From JBHIBD01 sp046758865 (GTDB lineage: Bacteria > Planctomycetota > Brocadiia > Brocadiales > Bathyanammoxibiaceae), in the NCBI GenBank assembly GCA_046758865.1, contig JBHIBD010000009.1:1-44727 (forward strand): a stretch of DNA of 44,727 nt, written 5' to 3'. This document shows, one piece after another, positions 31,900 to 39,822 of the stretch. Every line of letters begins with the position of its first letter. The stretch's first letter is position 1. The notes beneath the pieces were generated by a model, which did no database searches, had not been told where the DNA came from, and worked only from the letters and a program-made list of their open reading frames with translations. The translations under genes and the position numbers were made by a program.

Positions 31900-31905
31900 A
31901 TTATA
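31900..31905 (-). promoter_or_regulatory. Possible -10 box for the DJ-1/phosphofructokinase/aldolase transcript
   Basis: A perfect TATAAT (complement of 31900-31905) lies 23 nt before the DJ-1 start codon. No good -35 box is found at normal spacing, so this could be activator-dependent. The rest of the 297 nt gap 31877-32173 holds no gene; its right side carries the divergent arsR promoter. Confidence 0.4.
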
Positions 31906-32105
31906 GCCATTTCGGCAACGGGCTAAATTCTAATACATAAACTCTAAACTATTCAACAAAAACATCTACGTGTAGCACCTATCGTTACCGGAGAAACACA
32001 ATCGCCCAATGCAGTTGACCCGTTTATGGGGCAGAAAGGCCTGTTTATACATCCACGATGGAGTAATATTCCTTTCACATCGGATTCTCAGAGGGGCCTC
32101 CACTA

Positions 32106-32134
32106 TTGACTTACACAGACCTATTCATTACCAT
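32106..32134 (+). promoter_or_regulatory. Sigma70-like promoter for the metal sensor/ATPase pair
   Basis: TTGACT (32106-32111), 17 nt spacer, TACCAT (32129-32134). The start codon of the ArsR-family gene is about 40 nt downstream, and the predicted operator begins 4 nt after the -10 box. Confidence 0.65.
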
Positions 32135-32137
32135 ATG

Positions 32138-32151
32138 TGAGCAAGTATTCA
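32138..32151 (+). promoter_or_regulatory. Predicted ArsR/SmtB-type operator
   Basis: TGAGCA-AG-TATTCA, flanked by AT-rich bases, matches the imperfect TGAACA-N2-TATTCA inverted repeat known from SmtB/ZiaR/CadC-type operators. It covers the expected transcription start, so a bound repressor would block initiation, as in the classical systems. Confidence 0.6.
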
Positions 32152-32173
32152 ACAATAATTTCTCCACAAAAAT

Positions 32174-32539
32174 ATGCCAAAGCGAACAAAAGAGGACGTC
32201 TGCGAGACCCACTACATTGACCAGGCGCGGGTAAGGTACGTAGAGAAGCGGATGCAGGCGGATGGTATCATAAACAGCCTCGCCGAGACCTTTCAGGTCT
32301 TGGGCGACCCCACCCGGATAAAGATAATCTTCGCACTGTCACAGAAGGAACTGTGTGTCTGCGACCTGGCAGGCCTGTTGGGCCTCTCGAGCTCCGCCGT
32401 CTCTCACCAGCTCAGGGTCTTGAGAAACTTGCGCCTGGTAAAATACCGAAAGAAAGGCCGCATTGCATACTATTCCCTGGACGATTCACACATCAGCAGA
32501 CTCTTTAAGGAGGGTCTCAAGCACGTTAAGGAATCCTAA
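32174..32539 (+). CDS. ArsR/SmtB-family metal-sensing repressor (CadC/ZiaR-like)
   Basis: A winged-helix dimer expected to release DNA on binding Zn, Cd or Pb. Both known metal sites can be read. The alpha3N set is Cys10 and His13 near the N-terminus with Cys61 and Cys63 in ELCVCDLAGLLG. The alpha5 set is Asp104, His106, His117 and Glu120 (D-x-H-x10-H-x2-E), the same spacing as SmtB. The recognition helix is SSSAVSHQLRVLR. Length 121 is normal. It is followed by the P1B-ATPase gene after 85 nt and has a matching operator upstream, so autoregulated metal efflux is very likely. Confidence 0.93.
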   Translation: MPKRTKEDVCETHYIDQARVRYVEKRMQADGIINSLAETFQVLGDPTRIKIIFALSQKELCVCDLAGLLGLSSSAVSHQLRVLRNLRLVKYRKKGRIAYYSLDDSHISRLFKEGLKHVKES

Positions 32540-32544
32540 TTATG

Positions 32545-32611
32545 TAGGGTGCGTGCTAACGCACCACTGCCTTCTACAAAGGGTAGGGGGCACAACATGT
32601 TGTGCCCCTAC
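32545..32611. repeat. Two palindromic elements in the leader between the metal sensor and ATPase genes
   Basis: The first element is GGTGCGT-N4-ACGCACC at about 32547-32564. The second, at 32583-32611, is copy 2 of the 22 bp palindrome found at 484-505, extended by GTAG on the left and TAC on the right. Between them the gap between the two genes is almost completely filled. Elements of both kinds are common dispersed intergenic repeats. Here the second hairpin ends about 14 nt before the ATPase start codon, beside its AGGA ribosome site (32613-32616), so it could affect expression. Confidence 0.75.
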
Positions 32612-32624
32612 AGGATAAACCACT

Positions 32625-34742
32625 ATGGAAAAGACGCTTGCACTAAAGATTCCCGAGATGGACTGCCCGGAGGAGGCCCAGCTCCTAAAGAAGAAACTAA
32701 CTGGCCTAAAAGGGGTAAACCGCCTAGACACCTTCCTACTGTCCCAGGAACTCAGGGTCAGTTATGACGAGAGACTTCTGAACAAAGCCGATATCATAAA
32801 GGCAGTAAAAGAAACTGGCATGAGTGCCAACGTGGTAGGCACCCCCGTCGTCCAGAAGGAGCTTGACCTGGGCAAGAGGTGGCAGCTTCTCTTCACCTGC
32901 CTATCTGGACTCTTTGTGGTTTCTGGACTGTTATTATCCCTCAAGGGCCTCCCAAGCGACGTAACCATACCGTTATATCTTGGGGCTATATTCACCGGGG
33001 GGTCTCGCATAGCACTGAAGGGATTAAGGGCTGCCAAGGCACTTGACCTTGACATGAACTTCCTCATGACGGTCGCAGTTATTGGGGCGGCTGCAATAGG
33101 CGAGTGGGGAGAGGGCGCAATGGTCATCTTTCTATTCTCAATGGCCCAGCTACTTGAATCCCACAGTCTGGACAGGGCAAGAAACGCCCTAAGGTCACTT
33201 ATGAACCTATCCCCCCAGGAGGCCCTGGTGAGAAGGGACGGAGAAGAGACTCTTTTGCCAGTAGAGGAGGTCCGGCTGGAAGACACTGTGGTAGTAAGGC
33301 CTTCGGAGAGGATTCCGCTGGACGGCATAGTCACAGACGGATATTCCTGTGTAAACCAGGCCCCTATCACCGGCGAATCAACACCCGTAGAAAAGTATAG
33401 AGGACAGGAGGTATTTGCAGGCACTATTAACAAAGAGGGTGCACTGGAGTTTCGCGTAACCCACCTTGCAAAGGACACCACACTCGCCCACATAATCCAC
33501 CTGGTAGAGGAGTGTCAGTCACAAAGGGCCCCATTCCAGAGCTTTGTGGAGAAATTTGCAAGGGTCTATACCCCAACGGTAATAGCCCTGGCATTCCTGA
33601 TAGCCACTATTCCACCACTCCTCATGCACACTCCCGTTGTGCCCTGGATTTACAAGGGATTGGTGCTCCTGGTTATATCCTGCCCCTGCGCCCTGGTAAT
33701 AGCCACACCCGTAACCCTCCTCTCGGGGATTACCTGTGCGGCAAGGAACGGTGTACTTATAAAGGGGGGTGTCCACCTAGAAGAGGCAGGTCGAATTGAG
33801 GCAATCGCCTTTGATAAGACAGGCACCCTTACCAGGGGTGCCCCAGAGGTAATTGACATACTCCCCATGAACTCGCTCTCACTATCTCATGACAAGCTCC
33901 TCTGCATAGCGGCATCCATCGAGTCAAGGAGTGAACACCACCTTGGAGGCGCCATCCTGCGTAGGGCAAGAGAGGACGGCATAAGTCTCCTAGAGGCCAC
34001 CGGCTTTCAGGCCTTCCCCGGAAAGGGCGCCTCTGCTGAGATAGAAGGAAAGAAATATTATATAGGCAACATAAAACTATTCAGGGATTTGGGTATATCT
34101 ATAGCCCCTGTGGAGGTCACACTCTCAGGACTCCAGACCCAGGGCAAGACCGTTATGCTAATTGGAGGAGAGGACGGCCTGTTGGGTACAATCACCGTAG
34201 CAGACGATGTACGCCAGTCCAGCATCGAAGCACTACTAGAGCTAAAATACAATGGCATAAAGAAGATTCTGATGCTCACCGGCGATAACAGTGGCACAGC
34301 CAAGGCCATTGCCAGGAAGCTCGCCGTTGATGAATATTTCGCGGAACTCTTACCAGAGGACAAGGTAACGGCAGTAAGGGAGTGCATAAAGAGGCACGGC
34401 AAGACGGCCATGGTAGGAGATGGGGTAAACGATGCCCCCGCCATGGCAGCAGCTACATTGGGGATTGCAATGGGCACGGCAGGAACTGACACTGCCCTGG
34501 AGACGGCCGACATTGCGCTTATGTCCGACGACCTCACCAAGCTGCCGTTCGCCCTCGGTCTAAGCCGCCGCACGCTACGGGTCATAAAGGAAAACATTGC
34601 CTTTGCCCTGATTGTAAAGGCGGTGTTCCTTGGCCTTATAGCCCCTGGATGGACAACACTATGGGTGGCGGTGGGGGCCGACATGGGCGCATCACTGCTG
34701 GTAATATTTAACGGCCTCAGGCTGTTGAGGTATAGCCCTTGA
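32625..34742 (+). CDS. Zn/Cd/Pb-exporting P1B-type ATPase
   Basis: The pump drives divalent soft metals out of the cytoplasm. Domains in order: an N-terminal heavy-metal-associated domain (1-70) with a single-cysteine MDCPEEAQ loop instead of CxxC, about eight membrane helices, TGES at 249-252, the transport motif CPC at 353-355 (ISCPCALVIATP), the phosphorylated Asp397 in DKTGTLT, GDGVNDAP, and a last helix with GADMGAS, the Asp typical of the P1B-2 (Zn/Cd/Pb) subgroup. Length 705 is normal. The metal sensor upstream has cadmium/zinc-type sites, in agreement. The D-C-x-x-E-E loop is a known alternative metal site in some ZntA relatives. Confidence 0.93.
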   Translation: MEKTLALKIPEMDCPEEAQLLKKKLTGLKGVNRLDTFLLSQELRVSYDERLLNKADIIKAVKETGMSANVVGTPVVQKELDLGKRWQLLFTCLSGLFVVSGLLLSLKGLPSDVTIPLYLGAIFTGGSRIALKGLRAAKALDLDMNFLMTVAVIGAAAIGEWGEGAMVIFLFSMAQLLESHSLDRARNALRSLMNLSPQEALVRRDGEETLLPVEEVRLEDTVVVRPSERIPLDGIVTDGYSCVNQAPITGESTPVEKYRGQEVFAGTINKEGALEFRVTHLAKDTTLAHIIHLVEECQSQRAPFQSFVEKFARVYTPTVIALAFLIATIPPLLMHTPVVPWIYKGLVLLVISCPCALVIATPVTLLSGITCAARNGVLIKGGVHLEEAGRIEAIAFDKTGTLTRGAPEVIDILPMNSLSLSHDKLLCIAASIESRSEHHLGGAILRRAREDGISLLEATGFQAFPGKGASAEIEGKKYYIGNIKLFRDLGISIAPVEVTLSGLQTQGKTVMLIGGEDGLLGTITVADDVRQSSIEALLELKYNGIKKILMLTGDNSGTAKAIARKLAVDEYFAELLPEDKVTAVRECIKRHGKTAMVGDGVNDAPAMAAATLGIAMGTAGTDTALETADIALMSDDLTKLPFALGLSRRTLRVIKENIAFALIVKAVFLGLIAPGWTTLWVAVGADMGASLLVIFNGLRLLRYSP

Positions 34743-34800
34743 TGAAGGCAGGACAGCAAGCCCCGCACTACCCTGTACATGACTAGAGGTAACAGTCACT

Positions 34801-35832
34801 ATGAAGGCGGTTGTATTCTACGAACACGGCGACGTTGACAAACTAAAGTATGAAGACGTGGAGGACACACCAAGCCCAAGTGCCCACGAGGTAAAGATTA
34901 GGGTCAGGGGCTGCGGCGTCAACCACCTGGACATATGGGTCAGGGAGGGCCTGAGAGGGCCTGAGATACCCATGCCCCACATCCTGGGCAGCGAGGTCAC
35001 GGGTGAGATAGTAGAGACAGGAAAATCGGCCCTGGGGCTGAAGGTTGGGCAGAGGGTGATGGTCACCCCGGGTCTTTCCTGCAGAAGATGCAGGCACTGC
35101 CTCTCAGGCAATGACAGCCAGTGCAGCGATTTCAGGATAATGGGCTATCAGACACAGGGTGGTTATGCTGAATTTGTGACAGTGTCGTCAATAAATGTCC
35201 TGCCCATTTCAGATGTCTGGTCTTTTGAGGAGTGGGCGGCCATACCTCTTGTATTTTTGACCGCCTGGCACATGCTTCTGACCAGGGGAGGTCTCAGGCC
35301 CGGGGAAGACGTACTCATTCATGCCGCCGGCAGTGGCATAGGCAGCGCTGCCGTCCAGATAGCGAAGTTCTGCGGTGCACGGGTTATTACCACTGTGGGG
35401 AGCACTGAAAAGATAGAAAAGGCAAAGAATCTCGGGGCCGACGAGGTAGTAAATTACCGGGAGCAGGACTTCACAGAGGCAGTAAAAGAGCTTACCGCAG
35501 GCAAGGGCGTAGAGCTGGTCTTTGAGCACATAGGACAGGACACATGGGAAAGGAGCCTCCGGTGCCTTACCAGAGGTGGGCGTATGGTGGTATGCGGGGC
35601 CACCAGTGGGCCGACCGGCACCGTGGACATCCCCTTCTTATTTCTAAGGCAGCTTTCTATCCATGGCTCGTACATGGGTGGAAGGAACGAGCTCATGGAC
35701 GTCCTCCGGCTGATAGAGCAGGGCAAACTGAGGCCGGTGGTGGATACGGTCTTTCCCCTCAAAGACGCCGCACTGGCACAGAAGAGAATGCAGGAAAGAA
35801 AATTCTTCGGCAAGCTGGTTTTAAGGCCGTGA
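34801..35832 (+). CDS. Zinc-containing MDR-family alcohol dehydrogenase/quinone oxidoreductase
   Basis: A medium-chain dehydrogenase of 343 residues. GVNHLDIWVREG (39-50) and PHILGSEVTGEI (59-70) are typical of the catalytic domain. The structural zinc lobe has Cys94, Cys97, Cys100 and Cys108. The NAD(P)-binding fold shows HAAGSGIGSAAVQIAK. Substrate cannot be predicted. It has an AGAGG ribosome site and starts 58 nt after the ATPase gene, so it may be co-transcribed although its function need not be linked to metals. Confidence 0.9.
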   Translation: MKAVVFYEHGDVDKLKYEDVEDTPSPSAHEVKIRVRGCGVNHLDIWVREGLRGPEIPMPHILGSEVTGEIVETGKSALGLKVGQRVMVTPGLSCRRCRHCLSGNDSQCSDFRIMGYQTQGGYAEFVTVSSINVLPISDVWSFEEWAAIPLVFLTAWHMLLTRGGLRPGEDVLIHAAGSGIGSAAVQIAKFCGARVITTVGSTEKIEKAKNLGADEVVNYREQDFTEAVKELTAGKGVELVFEHIGQDTWERSLRCLTRGGRMVVCGATSGPTGTVDIPFLFLRQLSIHGSYMGGRNELMDVLRLIEQGKLRPVVDTVFPLKDAALAQKRMQERKFFGKLVLRP

Positions 35833-35840
35833 ATACCAGA

Positions 35841-35861
35841 TTCTGAATTCAGAATTCAGAA
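35841..35861. repeat. GAATTC-rich short repeat at the left edge of an accessory patch
   Basis: A 14 bp perfect palindrome TTCTGAATTCAGAA (35841-35854) runs into another GAATTC copy. Related GAATTC-rich sequence recurs at 37321-37357 (GGAATTCTGA, TGAATTCTAAATTC), and GAAGTCAGAAGTC at 36931-36943. Such short reiterations commonly surround four-helix-bundle (IVP) genes in other genomes as I recall. Confidence 0.6.
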
Positions 35862-35913
35862 GTGAAGTATAGACCTGACGAAGAAGGGACTGAAACTAAA
35901 AAGGGAAACATAT

Positions 35914-36882
35914 ATGCCAAATAAAGAATTTGCAAAGCTGATAGAAGAATCGAAAGAATGGGTAAGACTTTCAAAAAGTCGTGGTTATGATTTTAATAGC
36001 ATATTAGCAGGATTATATAATGACCCTTCTCATTTCATCTACGAAATTCTGCAGAATGCTGAGGATGAAAATGCCAAAAAAGTAGTATTTAAACTCTTTG
36101 AAGATAGATTGGATATTTATCATGATGGAGAACTTTTTGATTTTGATGATATTAAAGGAGTTACAGGAATAGAGATTCCTACAAAAAAGGGAGATTGGAA
36201 AACGAGGAAATTCTATACAATAGATATCATTCAGCAAGAATCTTATGATGTTGCACAAAGATTTATTGACTTGCTTTCAAAAGCTAAAGTGCAAACAGGC
36301 AAAGCCTTGCATCATGCTGAATCTATTTACAAAGGAAAGTTAAAGAAGAAAGCTATAGAAGAAACCTTACCTGAAGCATGGAATAAATTGATTAGTGAAC
36401 CCCATTCTTTGCTCCTTGATTTATTGTCTGAAACCACAGAAAAACTTTGTGGTTTTAAACCAGAAGTTGAAGGGGTAACAAGGTTTTTGAAACACTATGA
36501 GGGTAAGTTTCTCTTACCACCAGAAGAAAATACTCCCAAAGAACCAAAGAAAATTCCCCGGCCTCCTAGTAAGCGTATTTCTCAGGCTGATTTAATTCCC
36601 CACATTATAAAGGTTCTGCAAAAACATGGAGGACGTGCACAAAAACCCCAGGTTGAAGAAGAAATCTACCAAATGTTTAAAGATACATTTAAAAAACCAT
36701 ATTATCAGGAAACTGTGTCACACGGTGTTCCAAGATGGCGGCATAATATCGCTTGGGCAAAAGAGCGTGCAAAAAAGAGGGGACTGATTAAACCACCTAA
36801 GGATTCTGGGCGAGGATACTGGGAACTTACTCCAAGCGGAATGAAGATGACTTTAAAAGGAGGAGCGACCAACTGCGTATAA
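35914..36882 (+). CDS. Chimeric protein: truncated GHKL-type ATPase N-terminus, unknown middle domain, C-terminal winged helix
   Basis: Residues 1-85 resemble the start of sacsin/Hsp90-like GHKL ATPases: FIYEILQNAEDENAKKVVF carries the N-box Glu/Asn/Asp pattern, and HDGELFDFDDIKGVTGI the next motif. The usual GKFGIGFK lid never comes; at about residue 88 the chain switches to an unrelated helical region (GDWKTRKF, IIQQESYDVAQRF, KALHHAESIY). After a Pro/Lys-rich linker (200-220), residues 222-312 look like an Mrr-N-type winged helix (LQKHGGRAQKPQVEEEIY, NIAWAKERAKKRGLI, GRGYWELTPSGM). Base composition is clearly AT-richer than all neighbours, suggesting transfer. The truncated ATPase is unlikely to hydrolyse ATP. 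It may be a deletion fusion from a restriction/defence locus, or a decayed one. Confidence 0.75.
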   Translation: MPNKEFAKLIEESKEWVRLSKSRGYDFNSILAGLYNDPSHFIYEILQNAEDENAKKVVFKLFEDRLDIYHDGELFDFDDIKGVTGIEIPTKKGDWKTRKFYTIDIIQQESYDVAQRFIDLLSKAKVQTGKALHHAESIYKGKLKKKAIEETLPEAWNKLISEPHSLLLDLLSETTEKLCGFKPEVEGVTRFLKHYEGKFLLPPEENTPKEPKKIPRPPSKRISQADLIPHIIKVLQKHGGRAQKPQVEEEIYQMFKDTFKKPYYQETVSHGVPRWRHNIAWAKERAKKRGLIKPPKDSGRGYWELTPSGMKMTLKGGATNCV

Positions 36883-36978
36883 CATGGCGCAGGCAAAAAC
36901 CTTGGTCTGATGTAGAAGGGACGAAAGAAAGAAGTCAGAAGTCGGGTTTCAGGAGACAGAAGGTAGGAGTAGCTGATA

Positions 36979-37341
36979 ATGGGGGCAGCAAAGTCTTTTA
37001 GAGATTTGTTGGTCTGGCAAAAGGCTCACGCCCTAGTACTAGACGTATATAAGTGCACCGGGTTATTTCCTGAGAGCGAAAAATTTATCCTGGTCAACCA
37101 GATGCGACGTGCTGCTATCTCCATTCCAGCCAATATTGCTGAAGGATTTAAGAAAAAGAGCAAAAAGGATAAACTTAATTACTTCAATGTTGCCCAAGGC
37201 TCTTTAGAGGAACTCAAGTACTTCCTTGTACTAGCTCGAGACCTGGGGTATATGGAAGGAAATGAACTGGCTCACTCTGCCGAAGAAGTCTCGCGTTTGT
37301 TAGAGGCCTACTCAAGGACTATTCGGAATTCTGACTACTGA
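36979..37341 (+). CDS. Four-helix-bundle protein (23S rRNA intervening-sequence protein-like)
   Basis: The 120-residue protein has the typical N-terminus SFRDLLVWQKAHALVLDVYK, then FPESEKFILVNQMRRAAISIPANIAEG, FNVAQGSLEELKYFLVLARDLGY and a last helix. This family folds as a four-helix bundle, is found as free genes and inside 23S rRNA intervening sequences, and has no settled function. A TAGGAG site precedes the ATG. There is no rRNA nearby. The flanking reiterated GAATTC/GAAGTC sequences and the neighbouring AT-rich chimeric gene suggest it arrived as a mobile cassette. Confidence 0.92.
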   Translation: MGAAKSFRDLLVWQKAHALVLDVYKCTGLFPESEKFILVNQMRRAAISIPANIAEGFKKKSKKDKLNYFNVAQGSLEELKYFLVLARDLGYMEGNELAHSAEEVSRLLEAYSRTIRNSDY

Positions 37342-37400
37342 ATTCTAAATTCTTAAGACCCTTGACTTTTCTAAAGGTCTCTTCTTAAAGAGAGGTAAAT

Positions 37401-37844
37401 ATGAGATTCCTACAAAGGTTATTTATACCTATGTCCGTACTTTTTCTGTCACTACAGGTCTCCCAGGCCCAGCAGGTCCAAAATGTACAGGACCTCTCAG
37501 GGTTGTGGACCCTGCGGTTTAATGGGATTGAGGCCAACTGCCAGGACGAGACTGAGAATGGACCAAAGGAGGGGAGGTTTGTCTTCGAAGTGTCACAGCA
37601 GGGGGATACCCTGTCAGCCACTTGGAAAGATGGTGAGACCACCAACATCTTTACAGGAAGGGTTAGCGGCTTTATCGTCAGCGCAACAGTGTACGGATTC
37701 TATCATGAAAACTGTCGCGTCATTACAGATATAACGGCAGAAATCGCAGGCAAGGGCGAATTAGTCGGCAGGTACTCGGGCCAAGAATTAAACTGTGAGA
37801 CATGTACCTGGGAAGGTGAACTTACGGTAACCATTACGAAATGA
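37401..37844 (+). CDS. Small secreted beta-rich protein, function unknown
   Basis: A signal peptide (about 1-23, ending SQAQ) leads to a 124-residue mature domain made of alternating short beta strands: DLSGLWTLRFNG, GRFVFEVSQQGDTLSATW, TNIFTGRVSGFIVSATVYGF, VITDITAEIAGKGELVGRYSG and TWEGELTVTITK. Cysteines fall near residues 48, 105, 131 and 134 and could form disulfides in the periplasm. The strand order and opening LSGLW recall lipocalin-like or META-type small barrels, but I cannot name a family. An AGAGG site lies before the ATG. It ends 11 nt before the convergent protease gene. Confidence 0.7.
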   Translation: MRFLQRLFIPMSVLFLSLQVSQAQQVQNVQDLSGLWTLRFNGIEANCQDETENGPKEGRFVFEVSQQGDTLSATWKDGETTNIFTGRVSGFIVSATVYGFYHENCRVITDITAEIAGKGELVGRYSGQELNCETCTWEGELTVTITK

Positions 37845-37855
37845 ATCGAGAGGGG

Positions 37856-39232
37856 CTACTCACTCTTGCTTATTATTGTCTTGGTAGGGGCTTCTAAGAG
37901 TTCCACTGCATCCTTGGCAGGGATGGCAAAATTTGAGCCAGCAAAGCCTGTGAATATGCCGTAGGTAATGGCAATCACCTTGCCATTACGGTCAAAAATA
38001 GGGCCTCCACTTCCACCGATAGTCGTCTGGGCATCAAACACCACCCTATCCTCCAGCACGTCTGTTATATGTCCCTGGGTGGCAAGGGGCCTTATCAGTT
38101 GGCGCCTCGAGAGCTCAGCGGCCAGCTCTAAAAAGCCAAACCCCTTGGTATAAACTAATTCGTCCATCACGGGCTTTTCAACCCTGGCTAGGATAGCACT
38201 TATTCCGGCAGGGTAACCTATAACCACGACCGGCTCGCCTACAACAATATCTCTGCTTGTCTCCAGCTCCAGTATAGGTAGTTCCTCACCACGGGTATCA
38301 ACGCTGACTATAGCCAAATCGACCTCTTCCAACACCCTTTCTACTTTAAGTGGGAAGGGTTCCTCAACGCCCGGGAAAAATGCCCTGAACTCTATGAATT
38401 TTGGGCTAAAACCCAGCTCCACCGGGCCAAACCGCCCGGGTCGTCTCCACCAAGGCACGGCTATATGTTTATTTGTGAGAATCTCTCCATCGGAGCTGAT
38501 GAGAAAACCTGTCCCCGTATACTCGTAGGGTACGTGGTACACACCTTCTTCAATATCTTCTCCAAAACCGTAGGTACCCTGGATTAGACAGACCCCACCA
38601 CTAAAGTCCTTTATGATCCTTTCGGCGACAACACCCTTGGCCTCCAGGGTCTCTATCCTCTCAGCGGCCTCTTGCAAGCGATGTTCTACCTCTTTCTCAA
38701 GCTGTCTCTGAGAGACCGAACTATAAAGCCCAGATATCGCCAGGAACAGGACCAAGAATGCCCCAAACGCCAGCCCAACACGGAAGCGTAGGGAGGACTG
38801 AGTTAATGCCTCCCATACAAGTTCCTTAAAGAAGGTGCTGGCCGTAACGAGTCGTCCCTTATGCTCCTCTCTTGCTATAGCAACAGAGTCCTCCAGCATC
38901 TCCCGGAAGGGCTTACAGACGCTCCCCTCTTCGCTCTTTATCCTGAGGCGCACCTTTGGACCACCTGCACCAAATTCAATCATGTCGCCATCACGGAGTA
39001 TAACCTCCTCCACCTGCCGACCATTCACGAAGGTCTCAACTGCCTTGTTCCTCAACAGGTAGTCGCAATCCTTCAGTTCTATCTCGGCATGGAGGGGTGC
39101 GGTGTTTCTGTCCACGGAGGGGTCAAAACGCAGCTCGCTCACGGGATCGGTACCGATCTTTAGCCTCTCTGCGCTAAAAACCTCCGTCCTGCCCCTCCTG
39201 CTGCCAGAGAGATGAACAACAACTATCTTCAT
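37856..39232 (-). CDS. FHA domain - membrane segment - trypsin-like serine protease
   Basis: Architecture in order: a cytoplasmic FHA-like domain (about 20-100, with LKIGTDPVSELRF and TFVNGRQVEEVILRDGDMIEFG), a linker, one membrane helix (150-170), a coiled coil (174-200), and an HtrA/trypsin-like protease domain outside the membrane. The catalytic triad is His256 (TNKHI), Asp305 (EEVDLAIV) and Ser408 (TIGGSGGPIF). No PDZ domain follows. Protein phosphorylation sensed by the FHA part could control an envelope protease across the membrane, which is inference. The partner gene with duplicated repeats begins upstream and ends 26 nt before this start codon. A GGGAG site precedes the ATG. Confidence 0.88.
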   Translation of the reverse strand: MKIVVVHLSGSRRGRTEVFSAERLKIGTDPVSELRFDPSVDRNTAPLHAEIELKDCDYLLRNKAVETFVNGRQVEEVILRDGDMIEFGAGGPKVRLRIKSEEGSVCKPFREMLEDSVAIAREEHKGRLVTASTFFKELVWEALTQSSLRFRVGLAFGAFLVLFLAISGLYSSVSQRQLEKEVEHRLQEAAERIETLEAKGVVAERIIKDFSGGVCLIQGTYGFGEDIEEGVYHVPYEYTGTGFLISSDGEILTNKHIAVPWWRRPGRFGPVELGFSPKFIEFRAFFPGVEEPFPLKVERVLEEVDLAIVSVDTRGEELPILELETSRDIVVGEPVVVIGYPAGISAILARVEKPVMDELVYTKGFGFLELAAELSRRQLIRPLATQGHITDVLEDRVVFDAQTTIGGSGGPIFDRNGKVIAITYGIFTGFAGSNFAIPAKDAVELLEAPTKTIISKSE

Positions 39233-39258
39233 TGCACACTCCCATCAAAAGGCCCACC

Positions 39259-39822
39259 TCAACGGGGCCTGTGTTCACAGTAATATTTGTAAATATCGTC
39301 GGCAAAGGACCTTAAAGCGCTCACGTCTCGGCCCAACTCCTGGAGTCTCCTATCGAAATCCTCCATGCTGGCAAAATGTTCTGAGACGTATTGTGCCACA
39401 AAGGTCTCAGCCGTTATGAAGTTTACCTCGGGCCCCTTGTCCTCCGGACTCTGATATATCTTATAAGCTACCAAATCAGTAATAGTCCTTAACGCGATGT
39501 CTTCGTCCTCGCTTATTCTGCCCCTCACTATCTCGAATGTGAGCTCTCGCCTCCTGTAATGATATCGGTAAATGGCCTCTGCGATGTCCTGAAGTCCCTT
39601 CGTGTCCCCAGAGACCCGAGAAAGCCTGGCCAAAAAATCCTCTGGATTCTTGAAATGGTCCGATATATACTCCTTCACGGCAGTCTCGGCCGTCAGTAAA
39701 CTGGCCTCCGAGCCCTTATTCTCCTGATTTTGAGATACTTTATATGCAACTATGTCTATAATGGCCTTAAGGCTGGGGTTTTCACCCACCATTTCGCCTA
39801 ATGCCTTAATATTTAATTTCAC
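39259..39822 (-). CDS. Protein made of two 76-residue tandem repeats, function unknown
   Basis: Residues 17-92 and 110-185 align without a gap, with 33 of 76 positions identical by my count. Shared elements are D-I/L-V-A-Y-K, a Q-x-x-E-x-K-G loop, T-A-E-T, Y-x-S-x-H-F, E-D-F and L-x-x-x-A-x-x-I-Y-x-Y. The repeat is mostly alpha-helical by eye. There is no signal peptide or membrane segment, so it is cytoplasmic. Start is GTG (39820-39822) with GAGG 8 nt upstream. It is the first gene of a pair with the FHA-protease gene, so it may act on the cytoplasmic side of that protein. I do not recognise the domain. Confidence 0.8.
   Translation of the reverse strand: MKLNIKALGEMVGENPSLKAIIDIVAYKVSQNQENKGSEASLLTAETAVKEYISDHFKNPEDFLARLSRVSGDTKGLQDIAEAIYRYHYRRRELTFEIVRGRISEDEDIALRTITDLVAYKIYQSPEDKGPEVNFITAETFVAQYVSEHFASMEDFDRRLQELGRDVSALRSFADDIYKYYCEHRPR

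Noticed and set aside
31921..32105. Possible small gene or riboswitch in the divergent gap before the metal sensor
   Set aside because: No reading frame with a ribosome site and no recognisable riboswitch core was found; only the promoters at its two sides can be supported.
36979..37341. A 23S rRNA intervening sequence around the four-helix-bundle gene
   Set aside because: No rRNA-like sequence is present on either side; the gene is free-standing.
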